DNA from: Rs1 sp029027825 | GTDB taxonomy: Bacteria; Pseudomonadota; Gammaproteobacteria; Pseudomonadales; Balneatricaceae | NCBI GenBank assembly: GCA_029027825.1 | Contig: CP093399.1 | Location: 248,001 to 312,000, forward strand | DNA: 64,000 nt | Reading direction: 5' to 3' | In this document: piece by piece, positions 51,175 to 59,543 of the stretch | Layout of the letters: each line of letters starts with the position of its first letter | Numbering within the stretch: the first letter of the stretch is position 1 | The notes under the pieces: generated by a model | Seen by the model: the letters and a program-made list of their open reading frames with translations, nothing else | The model's database searches: none | Told to the model about the DNA's origin: nothing | Position numbers and translations under genes: made by a program

Positions 51175-51187
51175 TAAGTTAAACTTA
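51175..51187. promoter_or_regulatory. Second palindromic site upstream of the LysR gene
   Basis: TAAGTT-A-AACTTA is a perfect odd palindrome 48 bases before the LysR ATG, with the same TAAGTTA half-site as the 51109 operator; probably autoregulation and activation. Confidence 0.5.
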
Positions 51188-51235
51188 ACATAAAAGCTAT
51201 CAGTGGTTTAGCTAACACTGAAAAATAGGCCTTCA

Positions 51236-52138
51236 ATGAATACTCGTTTACCTTCTTTAGGATCATTATTGGCATTTGAAGCAGCGGCTGAGAGTGGCAG
51301 TTTTGCTAAAGCCGCTAACCAACTATGTGTCACTCCTGCAGCCATCAGTCAACAAGTACAAAGCTTAGAAATCCATTTAGGAGTGAAGCTATTCGATAGG
51401 TTTAAAACGGGTGTCAAATTGACCAGAGCAGGGCAAAGCTATTTAGTGTCGGTCCTCGGAGGGCTGGAAAAATTGAGATTTGCACAGCAGCAAATAGTGC
51501 AATTTAATAACCTGGAAATTTTGACTATCACAGCTTTACCTTCTGTCGCACAAAAATGGTTGATGCCATTGGTGTTGGAATGGATGGACATAAATCCCAA
51601 AATAGAAGTAAGAGTTGAGGCGAGTCACGCAAGAGTCAGCTTTAATCACAGTGCCTCAGATATGTGTATAAGTTTTGGCGATACAGGTTATAGTGAGTGT
51701 TTTAAAGACAAGTTAGTGCAGGATAGTGTCTCTGTGGTGGCCAGCCCTGAACTGGTTAATAGGCTAGCGAAGCCTCTCGACCTAAAAAAGGTATTAGAGC
51801 TACCGATGATCCATGTTGATTGGGGAGATGATAACTGCAATCTGCCGCAGTGGCAGGATTGGTTAGATACTACAACCAGCGAGCCTTTATCTATTCAGGG
51901 TGGTCCTAGGTTCAATCTATCCAGTATGGCAATTGATGCTGCCGTTCAGGGAAAGGGCTTGTTACTGGGGCAGCAGCTCTTAATAACTCAAGAAATAAAA
52001 TCTAACAAGTTAGTCCCGCTATTTTCCACTGGGCTGCCTTTAGGGCAGGCGTACTATTTGATTTATCCACAGCGTACACTAGATAATCCCAATGCTAAGA
52101 ACTTAATAAGTTGGTTGAAAGTTCAGTTTGAAAATTGA
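51236..52138 (+). CDS. LysR-family transcriptional regulator (GcvA-like)
   Basis: 300 residues. N-terminal winged helix ('LPSLGSLLAFEAAAESGSFAKAANQLCVTPAAISQQVQSLE') with 'LGVKLFDRFKTGVKLTRAGQ', then a two-lobed effector domain. 'MIHVDWGDDNCNLPQWQDWL' and 'GGPRFNLSSMAIDAAVQGKGLLLGQQLL' follow the GcvA/AmpR subgroup pattern. It diverges from the oxygenase gene, its likely target. It converges tail-to-tail with ilvY at a seven-base gap. Effector unknown. Confidence 0.9.
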   Translation: MNTRLPSLGSLLAFEAAAESGSFAKAANQLCVTPAAISQQVQSLEIHLGVKLFDRFKTGVKLTRAGQSYLVSVLGGLEKLRFAQQQIVQFNNLEILTITALPSVAQKWLMPLVLEWMDINPKIEVRVEASHARVSFNHSASDMCISFGDTGYSECFKDKLVQDSVSVVASPELVNRLAKPLDLKKVLELPMIHVDWGDDNCNLPQWQDWLDTTTSEPLSIQGGPRFNLSSMAIDAAVQGKGLLLGQQLLITQEIKSNKLVPLFSTGLPLGQAYYLIYPQRTLDNPNAKNLISWLKVQFEN

Positions 52139-52145
52139 CTGCAGA

Positions 52146-53036
52146 TCATCGATTTAAGTCCCAGAATGCACGAACTAACGGGTTCTTCAACTTTTTATCT
52201 AGTGTGAACAAACCGATATTAAATGCCGCCAATTTTTTCGGCGGATTAACCACAGTAACGGCATTTTTTAATGGGCTATTTTGCAACACTATCTCCGGCA
52301 CTATACCTATGCCAAAACCTAAACTGACCATACTCACAATGGCTTCGTTACCGGCGACTTGTGCATAAATTTTTGGCTTAACGGCCATCGCAGTAAACCA
52401 TTCATTGGTGCTTTTACGAGCGACTCCCTGCTCTGAGAGAATCATCGGAATCCGCTCCCAGCTGCTTTGAATTTTATGCGGATCTTGAGTGTTGGCAAGT
52501 TCAATCAAATGTGGACTTTCATTGGGGGCAATGAATAATAATTCGGAACTTGCAATCGATTGGAAAGTGACGCCTTGAGGGAGTTTTTCAGGCATTGCTC
52601 CCATGGTAATATCTTCCGTGCCAGACAAAGTTTTGACGATAGCGTGCTCGGAATCGCCAGTGTGTAACTTGATTTCAACTTGCGGATATTTTAGTCTGAA
52701 TTTGCGCAGGATATCGTACAAAAAACTATAACTAGCGGTCACTGAACAATAGACACTCAATTCACCGCTTAAAGTGTGGCTGTTTTCTTGTAAAGATGAA
52801 CGAATAATATCCCACTGATTTATTGTTTCGTTAGCATAGTGGATAAAATCTTTACCTGCTTTAGTTAACGAGACACTGCGGTTATCGCGCTCGAATAATT
52901 TAACTCCTAAACTAGCTTCGAGTTGCATAATGTTACGACTTAATGCCGATACGCTTAAGTGTGACATCTCGCTGGCTCGCCCAAAGTGCAGTGAGTTGGC
53001 TAAATTTAAAAAAAGCTTTAAGTTTTTTGTATCCAT
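52146..53036 (-). CDS. ilvY: LysR-family activator IlvY
   Basis: 296 residues. The start 'MDTKNLKLFLNLANSLHFGRASEMSHLSVSALSRNIMQLE', then 'LFERDNRSVSLTKAG', 'LSGELSVYCSVTASYSFL' and 'EAIVSMVSLGFGIGIVPE', closely parallels IlvY of E. coli, which activates the ketol-acid reductoisomerase gene ilvC from a divergent promoter in response to acetolactate/acetohydroxybutyrate. Here no ilvC lies upstream; after 109 bases comes MITE copy B and then msrP. The regulator therefore appears separated from its usual target. Confidence 0.87.
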   Translation of the reverse strand: MDTKNLKLFLNLANSLHFGRASEMSHLSVSALSRNIMQLEASLGVKLFERDNRSVSLTKAGKDFIHYANETINQWDIIRSSLQENSHTLSGELSVYCSVTASYSFLYDILRKFRLKYPQVEIKLHTGDSEHAIVKTLSGTEDITMGAMPEKLPQGVTFQSIASSELLFIAPNESPHLIELANTQDPHKIQSSWERIPMILSEQGVARKSTNEWFTAMAVKPKIYAQVAGNEAIVSMVSLGFGIGIVPEIVLQNSPLKNAVTVVNPPKKLAAFNIGLFTLDKKLKNPLVRAFWDLNR

Positions 53037-53145
53037 GAAATTTGCCTAAAAATTATTGCTTAAACTTATATTTTACAAGGACTCTCTTCAATTAACACGC
53101 ATCTGGCCATATTTAAATGTTGTAGCGGCAAAACGCTGCAATAAT

Positions 53146-53307
53146 GAGACCTCTGCATAACGTTGCGAGCGAAGGTAAGACAAAGAAAAAACCGGCGAGA
53201 TAGCGGAGTCAGTGTGCCCCTGTTTATGGGTGTTACAGGTGTAAATTAGCATGTTGAGCTGGTTTTTAACGCCGTATTACCGAGCGCAGTAATTATGCAG
53301 AGGTCTC
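53146..53307 (-). mobile_element. MITE copy B (162 bp) with ATAAT target duplication
   Basis: Same 15-16-bp ends as copy A (GAGACCTCTGCATAA) and same length, but in inverted orientation. Perfect 5-bp direct repeats ATAAT flank it (53141-53145 and 53308-53312). It has no ORF. It separates ilvY from its upstream region. Roughly ten differences from copy A suggest the two insertions are not very recent copies of each other. Confidence 0.9.
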
Positions 53308-53312
53308 ATAAT

Positions 53313-53525
53313 AGCTCTTTAGTGTATCCAAATAGTAGTTAGCTGCGTATCTAATACTTGAACCGGTGATTCAGGTTATGGCTAAAGGTATTGGTTTATT
53401 GGAGGATCATAATTGTACCTTTTCTTGCCTAAAGGTTATAGCGAAGTCATTAATTCAGGTATTAAACAGCGGTTATGTTCACGGCTAGCCATTGGCCGTT
53501 ACAGTAAATAATAAAGAGAGTAGCT
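53313..53525. other. Spacer between MITE copy B and msrP
   Basis: No gene. Two weak copies of an ATTCAGG-containing motif (about 53362 and 53442) occur here, matching similar motifs at 49220 and 50103. The msrP promoter must lie in this stretch. Confidence 0.35.
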
Positions 53526-54533
53526 ATGTTAATTAAGCAGAAAACTAAAATAAAATCATCTGAAATCACCTCAGAGAGCGCTTACTTGAATCGTCGAGAT
53601 TTCATGAAATCGGCCCTCGGACTGACGACTGCAATAGCATCATCAAGTGTGGTTGCATTGACCGAGTATGATATTGATGAGGATCTAAAGCGTTACCTTG
53701 GTCCACAGTGGCTAGCTGATAAACTACGCAGCTCGGTAACAGCGGAGAATTTTCAGGCCACAGATGTATTAACTCCCTATAAAGATGTGATTAGCTATAA
53801 CAATTTTTATGAGTTCGGCTTGCGTAAAGAAGATCCTAAAAAACGTGCTCAAAATTTTGTAACAGATCCCTGGACAGTAGAAATTTCCGGAGCAGTGGGC
53901 AAGCCTGGTAAGTATCAACTGGAGGACTTGGTAAAACCACATACTTTAGAAGAGCGAATTTATAGAATGCGCTGTGTTGAAGCTTGGTCAATGGTTATTC
54001 CATGGGTGGGGATTTCTTTGGCTGATGTCATCAAACGCTTTGAGCCCACCAGTAAAGCGAAATATGTTGAATTCACGACACTGCATGATCCTCAGCAAAT
54101 GCCCCAACAAAATTCGCTATTTGGTACGCTTGATTGGCCATATGTTGAAGGTTTAAGAATGGATGAAGCGATGAATCCATTGGCTTTTCTAGCGACAGGA
54201 TTGTATGGGCAGGCGCTGCCACCACAAAATGGCGCTCCTTTACGACTAGTAGTACCATGGAAATATGGCTTTAAAAATATAAAATCCATCGTAAAAATTC
54301 GTTTCACTGAGACTATGCCAATCAACACTTGGAATAAAACGGCACCGCGCGAGTATGGTTTTTTTGCAAATGTAAACCCCGATGTAAGTCACCCTAGGTG
54401 GAGTCAAGCAACAGAGCGGCGCTTGCCATCCGGCTTATTTTCTCCAAATAGAATTAAGACCTTACCTTTTAATGGTTATGCTGAAGAGGTCGCACATTTA
54501 TATAAGGGCATGGATCTCACGCAATGGATTTAA
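53526..54533 (+). CDS. msrP: Protein-methionine-sulfoxide reductase catalytic subunit MsrP (YedY)
   Basis: 335-residue periplasmic molybdopterin enzyme that repairs oxidised methionines. A twin-arginine signal is present (NRRDFMKSALG, Arg23-Arg24, then a hydrophobic stretch). The molybdenum-ligand Cys lies in 'YRMRCVEAWSMVIPWVG' near residue 149. 'GQALPPQNGAPLRLVVPWKYGFKNIKSIV' is characteristic. The Shine-Dalgarno is GAGAG. It overlaps msrQ by 10 bases, as in the standard msrPQ operon. Confidence 0.97.
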   Translation: MLIKQKTKIKSSEITSESAYLNRRDFMKSALGLTTAIASSSVVALTEYDIDEDLKRYLGPQWLADKLRSSVTAENFQATDVLTPYKDVISYNNFYEFGLRKEDPKKRAQNFVTDPWTVEISGAVGKPGKYQLEDLVKPHTLEERIYRMRCVEAWSMVIPWVGISLADVIKRFEPTSKAKYVEFTTLHDPQQMPQQNSLFGTLDWPYVEGLRMDEAMNPLAFLATGLYGQALPPQNGAPLRLVVPWKYGFKNIKSIVKIRFTETMPINTWNKTAPREYGFFANVNPDVSHPRWSQATERRLPSGLFSPNRIKTLPFNGYAEEVAHLYKGMDLTQWI

Positions 54534-55147
54534 CCAATAAGGCCAGACAGCGACTGTATTGGTGGCTAATTTTTTGTACGGCACTGCTCCCTTTATCGCT
54601 ACTTACTTTTGCAGCGTTTGCTCAGCAGTTAGGAGCAGATCCCGCTAAAGAAATAGTTCAGGAATTAGGTACTTGGGCGATCAATTTGCTATGGATGACT
54701 CTAGCTATTAGCCCGTTGAGAAAGTTATGCGGTTGGAAGTGGCTGGCTAAATATCGGCGCATGCTGGGACTGTATAGTTTTTTTTATGCAATGTTGCATT
54801 TACTGGCCTTCGCTACTTTTATCGTCGGCTGGGATATTGAATATCTGATTGTTGAAGTCACTAAGCGCCCGTATGCAATCGTTGGCTTCATCGCTATTGT
54901 ATTGCTCGTGCCGCTCGCTGTAACCTCTACCAAAAGAATGCAGCAACGGTTAAAAAAGCGATGGCTTAGATTACATAAACTGATTTATGTCATATCTTTA
55001 CTGGCGCTGCTGCATATCGTATGGCAAATCAGGTCAGATTTTTTTGAGGCGCTGGTGTATGGTTTGTTACTGTGTTGGCTATTAGGTTATCGCTACTGGA
55101 ACTACAGGCAGAGCAAGATAATAGTCAGGCCCGTAAAAAGTAATTGA
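54524..55147 (+). CDS. msrQ: Heme-binding membrane subunit MsrQ (YedZ)
   Basis: 207 residues, six predicted membrane segments of the ferric-reductase-like fold, with heme-ligand histidines in 'FYAMLHLLAFATF' and 'RLHKLIYVISLLALLHIVW'. 'ELGTWAINLLWMTLAISPLRKL' is the family start. It passes electrons from the quinone pool to MsrP. The ATG at 54524 lies inside the msrP 3' end, indicating coupling. Confidence 0.96.
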   Translation: MDLTNKARQRLYWWLIFCTALLPLSLLTFAAFAQQLGADPAKEIVQELGTWAINLLWMTLAISPLRKLCGWKWLAKYRRMLGLYSFFYAMLHLLAFATFIVGWDIEYLIVEVTKRPYAIVGFIAIVLLVPLAVTSTKRMQQRLKKRWLRLHKLIYVISLLALLHIVWQIRSDFFEALVYGLLLCWLLGYRYWNYRQSKIIVRPVKSN

Positions 55148-55554
55148 TACATCAGACCTGGGGGTTGAATGGCTGGTTTAGTTGCGAGATGATGAAGTGT
55201 TTCAGCGGAATCTCTTAACAAGTGCATAATTCTCCCATCTTACAGGGCGCACAGAGAAATTTGTGCTCTGCATTAACTATCTTTGTCAGGTCACCAGTAT
55301 GCCACCCTGCCTTAATCACAAATTTTTCCGTGCTTCAGCGGCATGTTTGGCTTATTCAGAAGCTCCCACTGTTACTGCCGGCAAATTAAGTCGGTTGCTA
55401 GCACTTCAATGATGTGAATTTACTCTGTTTATTATAGTGCTATGCTGGGGAAAGTAAGTTTATTTAGCGTGCCTCAAATTAACTAAGATGTGCACATTGG
55501 ATACTTATTGATGGCTTGAATCCATAATAGCAATTCTCTACCTAGGAGCTGATG
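55148..55554. other. 407-base gap upstream of the DUF2970 gene
   Basis: No recognised gene or strong hairpin. A weak imperfect repeat GCGCACAGAG...GTGCTCTGC occurs near 55248-55275. TATTATAGTGC (about 55431) could hold a -10 for the downstream gene. Confidence 0.35.
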
Positions 55555-55767
55555 ATGAGTAGTGAAAAACAGCAGCAGCAAAAAAATCTGAGCTGGGGGC
55601 GTATGCTTCTCAGTGTTTGCAGCGCATTATTAGGTGTGCAATCAGATAAAAACCTAAGCACCGATTTTAGCAGTGGTCGAATTTGGCCATTCATTGTGAT
55701 CGGATTAATGGTAGTAATCACTTTTGTTCTCGGCTTGGTTTTAGTGATTAAATTATTTATTTTATGA
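55555..55767 (+). CDS. DUF2970 single-pass membrane protein
   Basis: 70 residues: a short polar Gln-rich N-terminus, 'LSWGRMLLSVCSALLGVQSDKNLSTDF', and a C-terminal membrane helix (about 46-69). This is the DUF2970 pattern, small proteins commonly found just upstream of cox operons in Pseudomonas relatives. AGGAG lies six bases before the second of two adjacent ATGs, hence the start at 55555. Function unknown; association with the cytochrome oxidase is inferred from position. Confidence 0.75.
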   Translation: MSSEKQQQQKNLSWGRMLLSVCSALLGVQSDKNLSTDFSSGRIWPFIVIGLMVVITFVLGLVLVIKLFIL

Positions 55768-56192
55768 TTAGTATTCATATTAAATCTATATAATGTAGCG
55801 AATTTGCAACATAATCATATAATATATAAAGTCTGTTCGATTGTTTCTCTTCGGTATTAATCAAAATATTCTAACAATCACCTCAAACAACTAATTGAAA
55901 TCCCCATTTCATAATGCCTGTATCGATAATCGTACAATTTAGTTGTTAAATATTGATTTTTTAATATTTATATCTTTATTTTTTTATAAATTTATTTTGA
56001 TTTATCTGTAATATTCTGCTTATAATTTATTCTATATTAAGAAAAACAACATGAAGTCATGGAAATTTTGGCATCGATCGCCTCTCCTAGCCCATGTAGT
56101 ATTGCTATTTTAGCAAATGAAAATAGTAAGTTTGACTTTGATAGGCTCACTGTGCCGCTTTCTTTTAAATAAGAAAGAGACAGGGGGTAACA
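55768..56192. other. AT-rich cox operon upstream region
   Basis: Very AT-rich with no convincing gene; a 20-codon frame MKSWKFWHRSP... (56051-56113) has only a weak AAGAAA upstream. A TTTCTT/AAGAAA hairpin (about 56160-56177) lies just before the coxB ribosome-binding site. The cox promoter probably lies here. Confidence 0.4.
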
Positions 56193-57335
56193 ATGAACTT
56201 AAATTTTTCAGTAATAAAAATTATAAGCTCGATCAAATCTAAGTTGATATTATTAGTATTTTTTTCTGTTCCAGCTGCGCAGGCCGATTGGCAGTTAAAT
56301 ATGCGAGAAGGTGTGACAGAAATTAGTCGCGCTGTTTACGGATTGCACATGATCATCTTCTGGGTCTGTGTTGTGATTGCGGTTATTGTGTTTGGCGTAA
56401 TGCTCTGGTCGGTGGTCAACCACCGCAAATCTCGGGGTGCGAAAGCGCAAAATTTTCATGAAAACATCTATGTTGAAATTGCCTGGACCGTTATTCCTAT
56501 CTTCATCTTGGTCGGTATGGCGATACCCGCGACCATCACTTTAAAAAAAATGTATGACACTACTGAATCCGACATCGATATTCAAGTGACTGGTTATCAA
56601 TGGAAATGGCGCTATCAGTATCTTAATGAAGGCATCGATTTCTTCTCCAGTCTCGCTACTCCCAAAGAACAAATTTATAACCAAGCCGAAAAAACCAGCA
56701 ACTACTTACTCGAAGTTGATAACCCTCTGGTTATTCCACTAGGCAAAAAAATTCGCTTTTTAATCACCGCCAATGACGTCATACACTCTTGGTGGGTGCC
56801 TGATTTTGCGGTTAAAAAAGATGCCATACCTGGGTTTATTAATGAGTCTTGGGCTATTGCGGAAGTTCCAGGGATTTATCGAGGCCAATGCGCAGAGCTT
56901 TGCGGTAAAGACCACGGTTTTATGCCAATTGTAGTCGAAGTTAAATCTCAAGCAGATTACGACGTTTGGGTGATAGAACAACAGCAAGCGCAAGTAGCTA
57001 AAGCCAAATCAGCTGAAAAGCGCTGGACCTTGGCTGACTTAATGCACAGCGGCAAAGAAGTCTATGCTAAGAATTGCGCCGCTTGTCACCAGAGTTCAGG
57101 AGAGGGGATTGCCGGTGCTTTCCCGGCACTTAAAGGCAGCCCCATTGTACAGGGGGATCCTAATGAGCATATAAATATCGTTCTCAATGGTAAGCCTGGT
57201 ACGGCAATGCAAGCATTTGCTGAGCAGTTAAGTGCCGCCGAATTAGCAGCGGTCATTACCTATGAGCGAAATGCTTGGGGTGATTCAGTCGGTGACATCA
57301 TATCCCCTCGCCAAATCGTAAAATTTCAGCAATAG
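56193..57335 (+). CDS. coxB: Cytochrome c oxidase subunit II with fused cytochrome c domain
   Basis: 380 residues. A signal peptide (to about 31, PAAQA) precedes two membrane helices (about 50-72 and 92-115). The periplasmic CuA domain has 'IHSWWVPDFAVKKDAIPGF' and the copper ligands in 'RGQCAELCGKDHGFMPI' near residue 232. The C-terminal extension (about 283-370) carries a heme c site CAACH near 295 and 'GTAMQAFAEQLSAAELAAVITY', a class I cytochrome c domain, making this a caa3-like subunit. First gene of coxBA-ctaG-coxC. Confidence 0.97.
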   Translation: MNLNFSVIKIISSIKSKLILLVFFSVPAAQADWQLNMREGVTEISRAVYGLHMIIFWVCVVIAVIVFGVMLWSVVNHRKSRGAKAQNFHENIYVEIAWTVIPIFILVGMAIPATITLKKMYDTTESDIDIQVTGYQWKWRYQYLNEGIDFFSSLATPKEQIYNQAEKTSNYLLEVDNPLVIPLGKKIRFLITANDVIHSWWVPDFAVKKDAIPGFINESWAIAEVPGIYRGQCAELCGKDHGFMPIVVEVKSQADYDVWVIEQQQAQVAKAKSAEKRWTLADLMHSGKEVYAKNCAACHQSSGEGIAGAFPALKGSPIVQGDPNEHINIVLNGKPGTAMQAFAEQLSAAELAAVITYERNAWGDSVGDIISPRQIVKFQQ

Positions 57336-57344
57336 GAGCCTGAC

Positions 57345-58967
57345 ATGACACCCAGCACAGAGCAAATTGTCAGCAAAGACATAGAAGGTCAAGCAGTTCA
57401 GGCTACGGGCTTTGAAGATCATCATGGACCAGCGAAAGGTTTTAGCCGCTGGCTATATACCACTAACCATAAAGACATAGGTTCGATGTATTTATGGTTT
57501 AGTCTGGCCATGTTTATGACAGGTGGCTGCATGGCGCTACTTGTCCGCCTTGAATTATTTCAACCTGGGCTGCAGTTTTTAGAGCCTGAATTCTTTAATC
57601 AAATGACCACAATGCACGGTTTGATCATGGTGTTTGGTGCGGTGATGCCGGCCTTTGTTGGGCTGGCGAATTGGATGATACCGATGATGATCGGTGCACC
57701 TGATATGGCACTGCCTAGGTTGAATAATTGGAGCTTTTGGATACTACCCTTTGCTTTTAGCATGATGCTAATGACCTTATTTATGGATGGAGGCGGGCCT
57801 AATTTTGGTTGGACATTTTATGCACCGCTTTCAACAACCTTTGCCCCGCCATCAGTAACCTTCTTTATTTTTGCCGTACACATGATGGGGATCAGTTCAA
57901 TCATGGGGGCAATCAATGTGATAGTTACGATTTTAAATATGCGCGCGCCTGGCATGAAAATGATGAAACTACCGCTGTTCGTTTGGACATGGCTGATTAC
58001 TGCTTTCCTATTGATTTTAGTGATGCCGGTGTTAGCAGGTGTAGTGACGATGATGCTGATGGATATCCATTTTGGAACCAGTTTCTTTAGCGCTGCTGGT
58101 GGTGGTGATCCTGTTTTATTTCAGCATATTTTTTGGTTTTTCGGTCACCCTGAAGTCTATATAATGATCTTGCCAGCTTTTGGTATCGTCAGTGAAATTA
58201 TCCCTACCTTCTCCCGCAAAAAACTGTTTGGCTACAGCTCAATGGTCTATGCGACATCCTCGATTGCATTCCTATCATTTATTGTTTGGGCGCACCATAT
58301 GTTTACCGTAGGTATCCCACTGGCAGGAGAACTATTTTTCATGTTTGCCACTATGTTAATCGCCGTGCCAACAGGGGTTAAAGTATTTAACTGGGTAGCG
58401 ACCATGTTTCGTGGCTCGATGACGTTTGAGACGCCAATGCTATTCGCTATTGCTTTTGTAGTGCTGTTTAGCATCGGTGGTTTTTCTGGTTTGATGCTTG
58501 CCATTGCGCCAGCTGATTTTCAATATCACGATACTTATTTTGTGGTCGCGCATTTTCATTACGTGTTAGTACCCGGATCTATTTTTTCTATCATGGCAGG
58601 TGTTTACTATTGGCTGCCGAAATGGACGGGAAATTACTACGATGAAAAAATGGGGAAACTGCACTTCTGGTTGAGCTTTATCGGCATCAATATCACTTTC
58701 TTTCCGATGCATTTTGTGGGGCTGGCGGGGATGCCAAGACGTATTCCTGATTACGCATTACAGTTCGCCGATTTTAATGCGATCTCTTCAGTGGGGGCTT
58801 TTGTATTTGGTTTTTCGCAGCTGCTGTTTATTTATAACGTAGTCTGTTGTATTCGCAAGCGAAACCAAGCCTCCAAGCAAGTCTGGGAAGGGGCCAATGG
58901 GTTGGAGTGGACGCTTCCATCCCCCGCTCCCTACCATACGTTTACCACGCCACCTAAAGTAGATTGA
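57345..58967 (+). CDS. coxA: Cytochrome c oxidase subunit I
   Basis: 540 residues, about 12 membrane helices. Heme a and a3/CuB ligands are in 'TTMHGLIMVFGAVMP' (low-spin His), 'WFFGHPEVYIMILPAFG' (His-Tyr crosslink), 'WAHHMFTVG' (CuB His pair) and 'HFHYVLV' (heme ligands). 'GWTFYAPLS' and 'YHDTYFVVAHFHYV' are typical A1-type features, and the HPEVYI glutamate-tyrosine proton-path region is present. AGGAG precedes the ATG, nine bases after coxB. Confidence 0.98.
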   Translation: MTPSTEQIVSKDIEGQAVQATGFEDHHGPAKGFSRWLYTTNHKDIGSMYLWFSLAMFMTGGCMALLVRLELFQPGLQFLEPEFFNQMTTMHGLIMVFGAVMPAFVGLANWMIPMMIGAPDMALPRLNNWSFWILPFAFSMMLMTLFMDGGGPNFGWTFYAPLSTTFAPPSVTFFIFAVHMMGISSIMGAINVIVTILNMRAPGMKMMKLPLFVWTWLITAFLLILVMPVLAGVVTMMLMDIHFGTSFFSAAGGGDPVLFQHIFWFFGHPEVYIMILPAFGIVSEIIPTFSRKKLFGYSSMVYATSSIAFLSFIVWAHHMFTVGIPLAGELFFMFATMLIAVPTGVKVFNWVATMFRGSMTFETPMLFAIAFVVLFSIGGFSGLMLAIAPADFQYHDTYFVVAHFHYVLVPGSIFSIMAGVYYWLPKWTGNYYDEKMGKLHFWLSFIGINITFFPMHFVGLAGMPRRIPDYALQFADFNAISSVGAFVFGFSQLLFIYNVVCCIRKRNQASKQVWEGANGLEWTLPSPAPYHTFTTPPKVD

Positions 58968-58970
58968 GTG

Positions 58971-59525
58971 ATGACTAAACTTGTAGATAACCATAAATTG
59001 GCAGCTAAACTGCTGCTGGGTGTGAGCTTGATGTTCGGTTTTGGCTTTGCGCTAGTGCCTTTATATGATGTTTTTTGTCGGGTGACAGGTATCAATGGCA
59101 AAGTAGATTTAACTCCCGGTGCATATCTTGCAGGCGCGACTTCTAGTAGAAGTATCAAGATTCAATTCATCGCAGTAAACAACCAGACTATGCCCTGGAA
59201 ATTTAAACCTAAAGTACCTTCTATGAAAGTTAAATTAGGTCAAACCTATCAAACGGCTTACCTCGCTGTAAACATGACTGAGAATGATATGGTTGCCCAG
59301 GCAGTACCTTCTGTTTCACCATCAGCCGCAGCGGCTTATTTACAAAAAGTAGATTGTTTTTGTTTTAATCGTCAACCCTTGGCAGCGGGCGAGCAAAAAG
59401 AGATGGGATTAGCGTTTAATATACTGCCCGGCATGCCGGAGTATATTAAAACTATCACCCTCTCATATACTCTGTTCGATATCACAGTCGCTGATGGCAA
59501 AGAGTTGGCCAGTGCTCAACAATAG
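58971..59525 (+). CDS. ctaG: Cytochrome c oxidase assembly protein CtaG (Cox11)
   Basis: 184 residues from the ATG at 58971, three bases after the coxA stop. An N-terminal membrane anchor (about 11-32) leads to a periplasmic immunoglobulin-like domain. The copper-binding pair is in 'VDCFCFNRQPL', and 'LVPLYDVFCRVTGING' and 'NNQTMPWKFKP' are Cox11 hallmarks. It delivers copper to the CuB centre of CoxA. Expressed within the structural operon, as usual in proteobacteria. Confidence 0.95.
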   Translation: MTKLVDNHKLAAKLLLGVSLMFGFGFALVPLYDVFCRVTGINGKVDLTPGAYLAGATSSRSIKIQFIAVNNQTMPWKFKPKVPSMKVKLGQTYQTAYLAVNMTENDMVAQAVPSVSPSAAAAYLQKVDCFCFNRQPLAAGEQKEMGLAFNILPGMPEYIKTITLSYTLFDITVADGKELASAQQ

Positions 59526-59543
59526 GGCAAAGGAGTGATCTAG

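Noticed and set aside
50139..53312. Composite transposon mobilised as one unit
   Set aside because: Each MITE has its own different 5-bp duplication, so they inserted independently; there is no shared outer duplication and no transposase.
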